DNA of 64,000 bases from Desulfovibrio desulfuricans DSM 642 (lineage in GTDB: Bacteria > Desulfobacterota > Desulfovibrionia > Desulfovibrionales > Desulfovibrionaceae). The stretch lies in the NCBI RefSeq assembly GCF_000420465.1, contig NZ_ATUZ01000011.1, forward strand, positions 434,001 to 498,000, written 5' to 3'. Positions within the stretch are counted from its first letter, which is position 1. Every line of letters begins with the position of its first letter. The notes under the pieces are model-generated. The model saw only the letters and a program-made list of their open reading frames with translations. It made no database searches and was not told the DNA's origin. A program made the position numbers and the translations under genes. This document shows, piece after piece, positions 16,105-24,808 of this stretch.

Positions 16105-17565
16105 TCAGTTCAGCCCGCCCAGCAGGGCATAGTGGGTTTCCATGTATTCCTGAAGGCCCTCGCGGCTGCCTTCCCGGCCAATGCCGCTAAATTTCACGCC
16201 GCCAAAGGGTGTCTCGGCAGCAGCAAGGCCCGCATCGTTGAAGCCAGCCATGCCGTACTGCAATCTGTTGAACAGCCGCCAGACGCGCGGCATGTCGCGC
16301 GTGCAGATATATGAGGCCAGGCCGAATTCCGTATCGTTGGCAAGGGAAATGGCTTCTTCCTCATCGTCAAAAGTCATGACGGCAGCCACCGGGCCGAATA
16401 TTTCCTCGCGGAAAATGCGCATCTGCGGGGTCAGGCCCAACAACAGGGTAGGCTCGTAAAAATTGCCGCCAAGGCTGTGCGGCTTGCCGCCAAACAGCAG
16501 TTGCGCGCCTTTTTCCACGGCGTCCTTGACCAGAGCATCCGTGTGGGCCACGGCATCGGCATTGATAAGCGGCCCCATGTCGGTCTCCGGCTTGAGGCCG
16601 TCGCCCACGCGCAGGGCGCTGATGTGGTCGAGCAGATTGGTGATGAACTTCTCCGTCACCCCGCTCTGGACCAGAAAGCGGTTGGCGCAGATGCAGGTTT
16701 GCCCGGCATTGCGGAATTTGCAGGCCATGGCCATTGTCACGGCCTTGTCCATGTCCGCATCGTCAAACGCAATAAAGGGCGCGTTGCCGCCAAGCTCCAT
16801 GGAAATGCGCTTGAGCGTAGGCCCGCACTGGGTTGCCAGTTGCAGCCCAACAGCCGTAGAGCCGGTAAAACTGAGTTTGCGCACCAGCGGGTTGGAGGTG
16901 ATCTCGTTGCCAATGCGCCGCGCGCTGCCCGTAACAACGTTGAAAACCCCGGCGGGGATGCCCACCCGCACGGCCAGTTCCGCCATTGCCAGCGCGCTGT
17001 AAGGCGTGGCGCTGGCGGGTTTGACCACCATGGTGCAGCCCGCCGCCAGCGCAGGGGCCACCTTGCGCGGGATCATGGACATGGGGAAGTTCCACGGCGT
17101 GATGGCCGCGGCCACGCCCACAGGGGCATGACGGGTGAGGGCCTGCACCCCGTGGCGGTATACGGGCGTGACCTCGCCGCTGAAGCGGCGGGCTTCTTCC
17201 GCAAACCAGGGAAAGTACGATGCACCCTGAAGGATCTCTGCTCTGGCCTCGGCCAAGGGCTTGCCTTCTTCAAGGGTGAGCAGGCGGGCCAGATCTTCAA
17301 TGTTCTCGGCAATGGCGCGTTCCCAGGCGTGGAGCAGAGCGCCCCGTTCCAGAGGCGTTCTTGCGCTCCAGACAGCAAAGGCAGCCTGCGCGGCCTCAAT
17401 GGCCTCGCGGGTTTCGGCCTCGCCGCAGTTGGGCACCGTGCCCAACTGTTTGCCGTTGGCGGGATTAACGACTTCAATAACGCTTTTGTCGGCCGCATCG
17501 CGCCAGTGCCCGTTGATGAGGCACTGGCTGCGGAACAGCTCCTGATCGTGCAGAATACGGTACAT
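16105..17565 (-). CDS. NAD(P)-dependent succinate-semialdehyde dehydrogenase-like aldehyde dehydrogenase
   Basis: The roughly 486-residue protein belongs to the GabD-type aldehyde dehydrogenases. ITPWNFPMSMIPRKVAPALAAG binds the cofactor, FTGSTAVG is the Rossmann turn, ELGGNAPFIAFDDAD holds the general base Glu, and GQTCICANRFLVQ contains the catalytic Cys. It oxidises an aldehyde, plausibly succinate semialdehyde, to the acid. The ATG at 17565 follows AGGGGGTTTT and is preferred to an ATG five codons earlier. Its place behind pyrC is unusual; no GABA genes are nearby, so the exact substrate is open. Confidence 0.88.
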   Translation of the reverse strand: MYRILHDQELFRSQCLINGHWRDAADKSVIEVVNPANGKQLGTVPNCGEAETREAIEAAQAAFAVWSARTPLERGALLHAWERAIAENIEDLARLLTLEEGKPLAEARAEILQGASYFPWFAEEARRFSGEVTPVYRHGVQALTRHAPVGVAAAITPWNFPMSMIPRKVAPALAAGCTMVVKPASATPYSALAMAELAVRVGIPAGVFNVVTGSARRIGNEITSNPLVRKLSFTGSTAVGLQLATQCGPTLKRISMELGGNAPFIAFDDADMDKAVTMAMACKFRNAGQTCICANRFLVQSGVTEKFITNLLDHISALRVGDGLKPETDMGPLINADAVAHTDALVKDAVEKGAQLLFGGKPHSLGGNFYEPTLLLGLTPQMRIFREEIFGPVAAVMTFDDEEEAISLANDTEFGLASYICTRDMPRVWRLFNRLQYGMAGFNDAGLAAAETPFGGVKFSGIGREGSREGLQEYMETHYALLGGLN

Positions 17566-17595
17566 AAAACCCCCTGTCATGAGCCCCGCAGGGCA

Positions 17596-18855
17596 TCAGA
17601 ACAGCTGCATGCCGTCTAGCCAGTGGTGTTTGACCCTGCCGCGCAGGGTCTGACCCAGAAATGGCGTGTTGCAGCTTTTGGAATAGAGGTTTTCCGGCCC
17701 GGGAACCCATGTTTCGTCCGGGTCAAGCAGGAAGAAATCTGCTGGATCGCCGGGGGTAAAGCCGTTGCAGGGCAGGTTGAAAATTTCTGCCGGGCGGCGG
17801 CTCCACAGCCGGTGCACATCGGCCTCTGTCAGCACGCCTTCGGCCACCAGCCCCCAGGTGAGGCTGACAGCCAGATCAAGCCCGGTAAAGCCGCACATGG
17901 CATCGTCCAGTGTGCCTTCTTTTTCGTGGGCGGCGTGGGGGGCGTGGTCTGTGGCGAGTATGTCGATGGTGCCGTTTTTCACGGCGCGGCGCAAGGCCTC
18001 GCGGTCTGCGGCGGTGCGCAGGGGCGGGCTGACCTTGGCCTGCGTATTGTAGCCCTCAAGGGCGGTTTCATCCAGCAACAGGTAGTGGGGGCAGGTTTCG
18101 GCAGTCACCTTGACGCCGCGCGCCTTGCCCCAGGCGATGCAGTCAACAGTCAGCGCTGCGGAAACATGGGCGATATGCACGGGCACGCCGAGGTATTCGG
18201 CCAGCATGATGTCGCGCATGGCCTGATTGGCCTCGCCAGCGGCGGGTTGCCCCTTGACGCCCAGCAGGCCGCTGGTCACGCCTTCGTGCATGCGCCAGCC
18301 CTTAGCCAGATGCGGGTCTTCGCAGTGGTCTATGAGCACCAGATCAAGGTCTGCGCCGTATTCCATGATGCGCCGTACAAGCTCCGCGTTTTCCAGCGGG
18401 CGGCCATCGTTGGAAACAGCCACGCAGCCAGCTTCCTTGAGTTCCGCGAGGGGGGCCATTTCCTCGCCCTTGAGGCCAACGGTGGCGGCGGCAATGGGGT
18501 GGAGGCGCGGGCCGTTGGGGTGGCTTTTGCGGGCGCTGTCGAGCATGGCGCGCGTAATGCTGGCCGTGTCGTTGACGGGCTTGGTGTTGGCCATGCACAT
18601 CACCGCGCCAAAACCGCCCCGCGCCGCAGCCTCAAGGCCGGAGGCGATGTCTTCCTTGTATTCAAAGCCCGGCTCGCGCAGGTGCACGTGGGCGTCGATG
18701 CAACTTGGCATGAGCACAAGGCCGTGGGCGTCAAAAACTTCGCGGCTGTCGTAGGTATGGTGGCCTGCCGGGGTCATGGTGACAATTTTGCCGTGCCGTA
18801 CCAGCAGGTCTACCGGGGCTTCAAGGTGGCGTGCGTTCTTTATCAAGAGGCTCAT
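17596..18855 (-). CDS. pyrC: Dihydroorotase
   Basis: A 419-residue class I dihydroorotase of pyrimidine synthesis that cyclises carbamoyl-aspartate to dihydroorotate. The metal-binding [17 protein letters not shown] (about residues 56-72) and second signature [13 protein letters not shown] (about 300-312) are intact, so this is an active enzyme and not a pseudo-dihydroorotase. The carboxylated Lys region is not distinguishable by eye. Its ATG overlaps the pyrB stop by four bases, giving coupled pyrB-pyrC expression behind the pyrB leader. Confidence 0.95.
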   Translation of the reverse strand: MSLLIKNARHLEAPVDLLVRHGKIVTMTPAGHHTYDSREVFDAHGLVLMPSCIDAHVHLREPGFEYKEDIASGLEAAARGGFGAVMCMANTKPVNDTASITRAMLDSARKSHPNGPRLHPIAAATVGLKGEEMAPLAELKEAGCVAVSNDGRPLENAELVRRIMEYGADLDLVLIDHCEDPHLAKGWRMHEGVTSGLLGVKGQPAAGEANQAMRDIMLAEYLGVPVHIAHVSAALTVDCIAWGKARGVKVTAETCPHYLLLDETALEGYNTQAKVSPPLRTAADREALRRAVKNGTIDILATDHAPHAAHEKEGTLDDAMCGFTGLDLAVSLTWGLVAEGVLTEADVHRLWSRRPAEIFNLPCNGFTPGDPADFFLLDPDETWVPGPENLYSKSCNTPFLGQTLRGRVKHHWLDGMQLF

Positions 18856-19808
18856 GCGCGTACTCCATCGTTGCGCGTGGCCAGCAGATAGAGCACAGCC
18901 ATGCGCGTGGCGACGCCTGCGGCCACCTGATTCAGCACCAGGCTCGCGGGGGCGTCTGCTATGTCATTGGAAATTTCAAGCCCACGGTTCATGGGGCCGG
19001 GATGCAAAACCTTGGCTTCGGGCGCGGCAAGGGCCAGCTGGCTGGAGCCAAGGCAGAAACGGCGGGAATACTCCGCAAGGTCGGGCAAGAGGCCCGCCTG
19101 CTGGCGCTCAAGTTGCAGGCGCAGACACATGACGGCGTCCACATCGCGCACGGCTTTGTCCAGCTCCGTATAGATTTCCACGGGCCAGTGATCCACTCCG
19201 GCGGGCAGCAGGGTGCGCGGGGCGCACAGGCGCACCTTGACGCCCAGCATGGTGAGCAGGTGCATGTTCGAGCGGGCTACGCGGCTGTGGGCAATATCGC
19301 CCAGAATCAGCAGGGTGCGCCCGGCAAAGCGGTTTTGCCACGCCTGCCGCAGGCTGTAGCAGTCAAGCAGGGCTTGGGTGGGGTGGGCATGCCAGCCATC
19401 GCCGCCGTTAACGATGCCGCAGGGCAGCAGCTCCGCAAGAAAGCGCGCCGCGCCGCTGCTGGGGTGGCGGATGACAATGACATCCGGCCCCATGGCCTGA
19501 AGGGTGAGGCCCGTATCCTTCAGGCTTTCGCCCTTGTTCAGGCTTGAGCCTGATTTTGCAAGGGAATAGGTGTCGGCGGAAAGGCGTTTGCCCGCCACGT
19601 CAAAGGACGTCTTGGTGCGGGTGCTGTTTTCCACGAAAAACAGCACAACGGTCTTGCCCTTGAGGGTTGGCACCTTCTTGACCGGACGGCTGTTGATTTC
19701 CTGAAAGCTGGCGGCCAGGTCCAGCAGGTGCATGGTGTCTTCCGCGCTCAGTTGGGTGACGTCCAGCAGGTCTTTGTGGGGCCAGTGGTAGCGATTGTCG
19801 GTATTCAT
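18852..19808 (-). CDS. pyrB: Aspartate carbamoyltransferase catalytic subunit
   Basis: The 318-residue enzyme condenses carbamoyl phosphate with aspartate. [15 protein letters not shown] carries the carbamoyl-phosphate loop, [16 protein letters not shown] the second phosphate-contact segment, and [14 protein letters not shown] the aspartate-domain motif. No pyrI regulatory subunit follows; pyrC overlaps instead. The ATG at 19808 lies 22 bases after an intrinsic terminator that follows a short leader ORF, with a poor SD, suggesting regulation by transcription attenuation. An alternative TTG at 19832 would start inside the terminator U-run and is unlikely. Confidence 0.95.
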   Translation of the reverse strand: MNTDNRYHWPHKDLLDVTQLSAEDTMHLLDLAASFQEINSRPVKKVPTLKGKTVVLFFVENSTRTKTSFDVAGKRLSADTYSLAKSGSSLNKGESLKDTGLTLQAMGPDVIVIRHPSSGAARFLAELLPCGIVNGGDGWHAHPTQALLDCYSLRQAWQNRFAGRTLLILGDIAHSRVARSNMHLLTMLGVKVRLCAPRTLLPAGVDHWPVEIYTELDKAVRDVDAVMCLRLQLERQQAGLLPDLAEYSRRFCLGSSQLALAAPEAKVLHPGPMNRGLEISNDIADAPASLVLNQVAAGVATRMAVLYLLATRNDGVRA

Positions 19809-19830
19809 GACGTTGCGTGGTAAAAAGGTC

Positions 19831-19861
19831 AAAAAAAATCCCCGTTGCTATACAACGGGGG
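19831..19861 (-). terminator. Attenuator terminator in the pyrB leader
   Basis: On the minus strand CCCCGTTG, loop TATAG, CAACGGGG is followed by A and eight T residues (19831-19838). It is a textbook intrinsic terminator placed 22 bases before the pyrB start. The leader ORF stop codon TAG is in its loop, so a ribosome finishing the leader would cover the whole left arm. Confidence 0.85.
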
Positions 19862-19961
19862 AATACGAAAAACGCCTGCAAATGCGAAAAAAATCAGGGA
19901 GGCCGGGGGCGCTGTGCTTGCCCTGCCATAGGAAATTGCGCAAACGGGCGTTGGTCTTCAT
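19848..19961 (-). CDS. pyrBI-type leader peptide ORF
   Basis: A 37-codon ORF starts at the ATG 19961 and ends at a TAG inside the attenuator loop. Its second half encodes DFFRICRRFSYSPVV, so the RNA has a U7 run (GAU UUU UUU) and a U5 run just before the hairpin. This is the layout of the E. coli pyrBI leader, where UTP-limited polymerase pausing on U-runs lets the translating ribosome catch up and block the terminator. There is no clear SD. A possible promoter (TTTACA 19993-19998, 17 bases, TACATT 19970-19975) would make the leader nearly leaderless, so a start further upstream is also possible. Confidence 0.6.
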   Translation of the reverse strand: MKTNARLRNFLWQGKHSAPGLPDFFRICRRFSYSPVV

Positions 19962-20010
19962 AAGTAGCAAATGTAGGCGCGCTTGGGCGCTTTGTAAAGC
20001 AAAAAGTCGG

Positions 20011-20039
20011 TTGACGCTTGCAGGGGCATTGTCTAGTTG
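20011..20039 (+). promoter_or_regulatory. Possible promoter of the TSUP-YitT-amidohydrolase unit
   Basis: TTGACG (20011-20016) and TAGTTG (20034-20039) are 17 bases apart, about 75 bases before the TSUP start and divergent from the pyrB leader. The -10 match is poor. Confidence 0.35.
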
Positions 20040-20109
20040 TAGGGCGTACCGCGCACCGATGCAGACGTTTTGCGGCGCGGCTGTAAGTATCTTCAGCGAG
20101 GAGAACCAC

Positions 20110-20907
20110 ATGCTTGTGTCTCTTGTGGCCTACGTCTTGTGCGGGGCTGTGGCCGGTGTTCTGGCCGGGCTTCTGGGTGTTGGCGGCGGTATTGTTCTGG
20201 TGCCCCTGATGGTTGCCATTTTCCCCACCGTGGGAGTTCCCGCCCAGTATGTGCAACAGATGGCGCTCGGTACGTCGCTTGCCAGCATCATGATCACCTC
20301 CATCTCCAGCGCGCGGGCGCATAACGCCCGTGGCGCCGTGCACTGGGATATCTTCAAGGCCATTACCCCCGGCATTCTTGTGGGTACGTTTTTCGGCGGC
20401 CTTATCGCCACCCATATGCCCACCATGTTCCTGAAGATATTTTTTATCTGCTTTATCCTCTTTGTGTCGGTGCAGATGCTCTCCAACTACCGGCCCCCGG
20501 CCAGCCGGGATCTGCCCGGCAAGGTGGGAACCGCCGGCGTGGGCGGCGTCATCGGCCTTGTGTCCAGCTTTGTGGGTATCGGCGGCGGTACGCTTTCCGT
20601 GCCGTTCATGACCTTTTGCAACGTGCCGCTACATCATGCTGTGGGCACCTCCGCCGCCATTGGCTTTCCCATTGCCGTGGCGGGTACGCTGGGCTTTATT
20701 GTGGGCGGCTGGGGCAGGCCTGATCTGCCCGCCATGTCGCTTGGCTTTGTGAACCTGTGGGCGCTGCTGGGTATTGCCACAGCCAGCTTTATGACCGCCC
20801 CGCTTGGCGCAAAGCTTTCGCATGCCTTGCCTGCGGCCAAGCTCAAGAAAGGTTTTGCCTGTTTTTTGATCCTTGTGGCCTTGAAGATGATCTGGGGCCT
20901 GGTGTAA
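20110..20907 (+). CDS. TSUP (TauE/SafE) family anion transporter
   Basis: A 265-residue membrane protein with about eight hydrophobic segments and the duplicated glycine-rich signature of the family: GVLAGLLGVGGGIVLVPLM (about 16-34) and LVSSFVGIGGGTLSVPFM (about 151-168). TSUP proteins move sulfite, sulfonates or sulfoacetate across the inner membrane. AGGAG precedes the ATG at 20110; an open frame extending 105 codons upstream covers the pyrB promoter region and is not credible. The YitT-type gene follows after nine bases. TSUP genes are known TunR targets in related sulfate reducers, but no such site is evident here. Confidence 0.9.
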   Translation: MLVSLVAYVLCGAVAGVLAGLLGVGGGIVLVPLMVAIFPTVGVPAQYVQQMALGTSLASIMITSISSARAHNARGAVHWDIFKAITPGILVGTFFGGLIATHMPTMFLKIFFICFILFVSVQMLSNYRPPASRDLPGKVGTAGVGGVIGLVSSFVGIGGGTLSVPFMTFCNVPLHHAVGTSAAIGFPIAVAGTLGFIVGGWGRPDLPAMSLGFVNLWALLGIATASFMTAPLGAKLSHALPAAKLKKGFACFLILVALKMIWGLV

Positions 20908-20916
20908 CGTAGACCC

Positions 20917-21783
20917 ATGAAGCTTCAGTCGTACAACAAGGCTCTGGCCGAATCGGTGGTCTGGAACCTGCTCTGGCTTACGCTGGGGTCGGTTCTTATG
21001 GCCATATGCATTCAGAGCGTGGCCGCGCCCCATGGCTTTCTTTCCGGGGGAGTCATGGGCGTGGGCCTGCTGGTCAATTACTGGACAGGCACGCTCACGC
21101 CGTTGGTCTGGTATTCCCTGCTGTGCGTTCCTGTGTATGCTTTGGGTTGGTTTTGCGTGGGCAAACGATTTTTGCTCTACACGGCCTACGGTACCCTTTG
21201 CACCACATTGTTCAGTTTTTTCATCACCTTTGAAATCCCCATTACCAACGAAGTGTACGCCACCGTGGTGGGCGGGGTGCTGCACGGTGCAGCCTGCGGC
21301 ATCATGCTGCGCACCCTTGGCAGCAGCGGCGGTACGGATGTGGTTGCCGTGCTGCTCAAGGAACGTTGGAGCGTGCCCATCGGGCAATTCAATTTTCTGT
21401 TCAACTCCCTGCTGTTTCTTACGGCGGCCTCGCACATGGCGCTGGACCTTATTGTTGCTTCCATGCTGATGATGTTCATTTCGGCCAGTACGCTGGAATA
21501 TGTGCTGGGCCTGTTCAACCGGCGCAAGCTCGTGATGATCATTTCTGACCACGGTGAAGAAATCAGCGAGGCCATTCTGGTGACAGAGCGCTTTGGAGCT
21601 ACGCTTGTGCGCGGCAAGGGGGCCTACTCCGGCTCGGATCGCGAAATTCTGCTCACCGTCACCAACAATGTGGCGCTCAAGCGGCTGGAGAATCTGGTGT
21701 TCAGCATTGATCCGCGCGCCCTGTTCATTGTGGAAAACACGTTCTATGTGTCCGGTGGGCAGTTTGCCCGCAGAAGCCATTGA
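20917..21783 (+). CDS. YitT-family membrane protein (DUF161 + DUF2179)
   Basis: The 288-residue protein has five to six membrane segments in residues 15-205, including GFLSGGVMGVGLLVNYWTG and TLGSSGGTDVVAVLLK, the repeated SGG-containing motifs of the YitT family. A soluble C-terminal DUF2179 domain follows (about 215-280: MIISDHGEEISEAIL, RGKGAYSGSDREILLTV). The family function is unknown, with roles in transport or stress proposed. It lies nine bases after the TSUP gene and 13 before the amidohydrolase gene, so the three are likely co-transcribed. Confidence 0.88.
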   Translation: MKLQSYNKALAESVVWNLLWLTLGSVLMAICIQSVAAPHGFLSGGVMGVGLLVNYWTGTLTPLVWYSLLCVPVYALGWFCVGKRFLLYTAYGTLCTTLFSFFITFEIPITNEVYATVVGGVLHGAACGIMLRTLGSSGGTDVVAVLLKERWSVPIGQFNFLFNSLLFLTAASHMALDLIVASMLMMFISASTLEYVLGLFNRRKLVMIISDHGEEISEAILVTERFGATLVRGKGAYSGSDREILLTVTNNVALKRLENLVFSIDPRALFIVENTFYVSGGQFARRSH

Positions 21784-21796
21784 CGGCGGAGGCCCC

Positions 21797-23041
21797 ATGA
21801 ACCCGGAAACCACGGAATCTCCTGAATCTGACGAGCCGTCGGAGGCCTTGCTGGCCATCAGGGCCAAAAGCATTCTGACACTTGGCGGCGAAGGCCCGGC
21901 ACGGGCCGCCCGCCTCTTTGCCCCGTTGAAAAAGATCGACAACGGCGTGCTGCTGGTGCGCGACGGGCTGGTGGAGGATGTCCTGCCGTGGTCGCAGGCC
22001 AAACTGCCCGCAGGTACGCTGGTGCGCGATGTGGGCCCGGTCTGCCTTGCCCCTGCCTGCGTCAACGCGCACACGCATCTGGAACTTTCGCATCTGGCGG
22101 AGAAAACCCGATGGGGACGCGGCTTCACCGCCTGGCTGCAAAGCCTCATCCCCCTTCTTGGAGCTGCCCCGCAGGCGGATGCCGTGGAAAGCGCCTGCGC
22201 CGCGCTGGCCCTGTACGGTACGCTGTATGTGGGTAATATAACCGGCTCCCTGCCCGGCGGCACGCTTCTGGCCGATGCGGCCTGCAATGAGGCGGGGCTG
22301 ACCGCAAGTCATTTTTGCGAATGGTTTGGCTTTGGCGCGCCTTTTGCCGATGGTGAACGCCCGTGGCCGCCGCGCTGCCGTCAGGCTCTGGCTGATGATC
22401 CCTTCCTCATGGCCCGTTGCGCTCCCGGCGGGCATGCCCTGTATTCCACCGGGCCGGAAATCCTCAGCGCCGCGCGGCAGGACTGCTCCCACATGGGGCG
22501 CGTTTTTTCCTTCCACCTTGCGGAATCGCCCGAAGAAACCCAGCTGCTCACATCGGGCAGCGGGCCTTTGCGCGACCTGTACGCCGGGGTTGTGCTGCCG
22601 CCAGACTGGTCTGCGCCAGGTTTGCGCCCGCTGGCCTATGCGGTGAAGCTGGGCCTGCTCGGCCCCGGTACTCTGGCCGTGCACGGCGTGCAGCTTGACG
22701 CGCAGGAAGTGGAAGTGCTGGCAGCCAGTGGCGCGGCCCTGTGCCTGTGCCCGCGCTCGAACCGCAATCTTGGTGTTGGGGTGCCGCCCGTGCGCGAGTT
22801 CATGGAAAGCGGCGCGCTGTTGTGCCTTGGCACGGACGGGCTGACCTCCAACCGCGATCTGGACGTGCGCAAGGAGGCGGTGTGGCTGCGCGAAACCATG
22901 GACGTACCGCCGGAAGCCCTGGTGCGCATGCTGACGGTTAACGGCGCTGCCGCTCTGAATCTGCTGGGCTGCGGGGCAGGGCGGCTGGAAAAGGGCGGGC
23001 CTGCGGATTTTTGCGTATTGCCAGAAACCCTGACCTATTAG
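21797..23041 (+). CDS. Amidohydrolase-superfamily deaminase (aminodeoxyfutalosine deaminase-like)
   Basis: The 414-residue protein has the metal-binding NAHTHLELS, then FSFHLAESPEE, AVHGVQLD and the LGTDGLTSNRDLD segment carrying the last metal-binding Asp, as in deaminases of the MtaD/SsnA/MqnX group. NAHTHLELSxL is common in enzymes that deaminate aminodeoxyfutalosine in menaquinone synthesis, a pathway used by many Desulfovibrio species; no mqn genes are near, so the substrate is not proven. GGAGG lies five bases before the ATG at 21797; a longer frame starting at 21593 overlaps the YitT gene and is rejected. Confidence 0.85.
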   Translation: MNPETTESPESDEPSEALLAIRAKSILTLGGEGPARAARLFAPLKKIDNGVLLVRDGLVEDVLPWSQAKLPAGTLVRDVGPVCLAPACVNAHTHLELSHLAEKTRWGRGFTAWLQSLIPLLGAAPQADAVESACAALALYGTLYVGNITGSLPGGTLLADAACNEAGLTASHFCEWFGFGAPFADGERPWPPRCRQALADDPFLMARCAPGGHALYSTGPEILSAARQDCSHMGRVFSFHLAESPEETQLLTSGSGPLRDLYAGVVLPPDWSAPGLRPLAYAVKLGLLGPGTLAVHGVQLDAQEVEVLAASGAALCLCPRSNRNLGVGVPPVREFMESGALLCLGTDGLTSNRDLDVRKEAVWLRETMDVPPEALVRMLTVNGAAALNLLGCGAGRLEKGGPADFCVLPETLTY

Positions 23042-23344
23042 CCATCCAAGAACCAGCAGCGTCCGTTAATCGCGAACAGCTTTCAGGCCTCTGAAGGCAG
23101 CTGCAAATACCTTGAAATTGTTCTCGATTACCTGTCTTTGTGTTTGGCGCATAAAGTCCTTGTCAGGGTAATTTGTTGCTGGCAGTATTCGCCCAGCAGA
23201 CTGACGCCGTTACGGCATGTATCGCCAGCCTGCCGGGTGCGCCGCCAGGGGGTATTTGCGGCTTATCCGGGTTTGGGGATGCCGACCGCGTTATTACTGC
23301 AAGCGGCTTGCCGCTTTTTCTTAACCTGCGCCAAGAAGGACAAC
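23042..23344 (+). other. Intergenic region with a hairpin close to the Hpt gene
   Basis: No coding sequence is supported in these 303 bases. AGCGGCTTGCCGCTTTTTC at 23302-23320 is a small hairpin with a T5 tail, 25 bases before the Hpt start. It may end the amidohydrolase transcript or act in the Hpt leader. Confidence 0.45.
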
Positions 23345-23683
23345 ATGACCGAGGAAGTTTTGGATTGGAAGGAAGCCATTGCCAGGGTGCTCAACAAGCG
23401 CGATATGTACGTCAAGCTGCTTGCCAAGTTTATTGAAACGGAGCGCGACACCCCGTCAAAGGTGGCCCAGGCCCTGAAGAGCGGCAACATGGAAGAAGCC
23501 CGCAACCTTGTGCACAGCACCAAGGGAGCAGCCGCCAACCTGGGGGCCAAGGCGCTGGCCGCCGCTGCGCTTGAGCTTGAAATGGCCGTCAAGGCCGGGG
23601 CGGATACCGACCGCGCCATGAACCATTTTTCTGCCGCTCACATGGACACGCTTGTGACCATGCACGCCTTTATGACGCAGTAG
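23345..23683 (+). CDS. Histidine phosphotransfer (Hpt) domain protein
   Basis: A free-standing 112-residue Hpt protein. HSTKGAAANLGA at 57-68 contains the phosphorylatable His57 and the following K-G-A pattern, and the rest is a four-helix bundle. It would shuttle phosphate between hybrid histidine kinases and response regulators. No kinase or regulator gene is adjacent, so its partners are elsewhere. AAGGA precedes the ATG, and a strong terminator follows 22 bases after the stop, so it is monocistronic. Confidence 0.92.
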   Translation: MTEEVLDWKEAIARVLNKRDMYVKLLAKFIETERDTPSKVAQALKSGNMEEARNLVHSTKGAAANLGAKALAAAALELEMAVKAGADTDRAMNHFSAAHMDTLVTMHAFMTQ

Positions 23684-23705
23684 GTCGGTTTTGCTGAAAA
23701 AGTTG

Positions 23706-23744
23706 AGCCCCTCCGCTGGAATGTCCGGCGGAGGGGCTTTTTTT
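23706..23744 (+). terminator. Intrinsic terminator of the Hpt gene
   Basis: AGCCCCTCCGC (23706-23716) pairs perfectly with GCGGAGGGGCT (23728-23738), followed by a run of seven T. Confidence 0.93.
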
Positions 23745-23886
23745 ATGGGCGGCAGGCATGCGCGGGCCTGTTTCTGGCCGGTGATCCCTGCAATATTTTG
23801 AAGTAATAAGAGCGGGGTTGGCTGAATGCCCTTATGCAAAAAGACCTCATCCCCGCAAAATATTTTAATGCAGCCTGCCCAAAGCC

Positions 23887-24666
23887 TTAGGGGCAGAAGC
23901 ATTCGTGCGTTTCGTTCATGAACTGCTCAAGTTTTGCCACAGCGTTGCGAAGTTCGCTTTCAACCTGCTGGTGTTTCTCCGGAGTGTCGCGAAAGGCGGG
24001 CAGGGAGACGCTCATGGCGCAGTCCACGCGCCCGGCAAAGGTAACGGGCACGGCATAGCAATGCAGCTGCGGGTTGATTTCGCCAATATCTCTTGCAATG
24101 GCCCCCTGACGTACCTTTTGCAGCTCTTCCAGAAAGGCGTCCATGTCAAAAGGCTCGGTGCAGAGCTCCCCGGCAAAAAGGGCGACCACTTCCTCCCTTT
24201 TGCACTGGCTGAGCAGCGCCTTGCCCAGAGCCGTTTTGCGGGCGGGCATGCGCGACCCCACGCGGGAAATGATCTGGATAGGCTCGCGCGAATCCACCTT
24301 GGCTATGTAGAGCACTTCGGTATGGGAGAGGATGCCCAGCTGGCAGATTTCGGCGCAGGCGTCCACCACCTGCCGCATGCAGGCCTGCGCCTGCGCCATG
24401 AGTGGGTCCTGCGTGCGGAAACCCTCTGAAAAAAGGTACAGGCCCCGGCCCAGTTCATACCGGCCAGAGAGTTTGTCTCTGCGAACAAAATCATGCTGTT
24501 GCAGGGTCTCAAGAATGGGCGAAATAGTGCCCTTGCTGCTGCCGATGTACTGGGCAAGCTGGGTAAGCGTGAGTCCGTGTTCTGTATCAGCCAGAGCTTC
24601 AAGGAGTGAAATGACCCGCTGGGTCGGCATGTGGACGGTCGGTTTTTGTTGGTCTTGCATGCCCAT
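23887..24666 (-). CDS. IclR-family transcription regulator of the sugar-acid cluster
   Basis: About 259 residues. The N-terminal winged helix-turn-helix (about 12-70: RVISLLEALADTEHGLTLTQLAQYIGSSKGTISPILETL) is followed by an IclR effector domain to the end (GSRMPARKTALGKALLSQ and INPQLHCYAVPV are typical). Regulators of this type sense the substrate or an intermediate. It is divergent from the permease gene, and a 12+12 palindrome overlaps the intervening promoter. The E. coli homologue in the equivalent cluster is YjhI. The start is uncertain between ATG 24666 and ATG 24660; the longer frame would cover the operator. Confidence 0.9.
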   Translation of the reverse strand: MGMQDQQKPTVHMPTQRVISLLEALADTEHGLTLTQLAQYIGSSKGTISPILETLQQHDFVRRDKLSGRYELGRGLYLFSEGFRTQDPLMAQAQACMRQVVDACAEICQLGILSHTEVLYIAKVDSREPIQIISRVGSRMPARKTALGKALLSQCKREEVVALFAGELCTEPFDMDAFLEELQKVRQGAIARDIGEINPQLHCYAVPVTFAGRVDCAMSVSLPAFRDTPEKHQQVESELRNAVAKLEQFMNETHECFCP

Positions 24667-24715
24667 TGTTTTGCACGGAAAAACAATTTTTTTCAAGAAA
24701 AGGTCAGGGGGATGC

Positions 24716-24774
24716 TTGACGCAGATTGTTTGTCCGTATAGTTTGTATTTACGTATTAAGTTCGTATATGCAAA
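24716..24774 (+). promoter_or_regulatory. Promoter and palindromic IclR operator of the sugar-acid operon
   Basis: TTGACG (24716-24721), 17 bases, then TAGTTT (24739-24744) form a plausible promoter. TTTGTATTTACG (24742-24753) and CGTATATGCAAA (24763-24774) are inverted repeats matching at 10 of 12 positions around nine bases and start on the -10 element, as expected for a repressor site. Confidence 0.65.
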
Positions 24775-24808
24775 CAACGGGATGCAATCCTGAAAAGAGG
24801 GTGATCAA

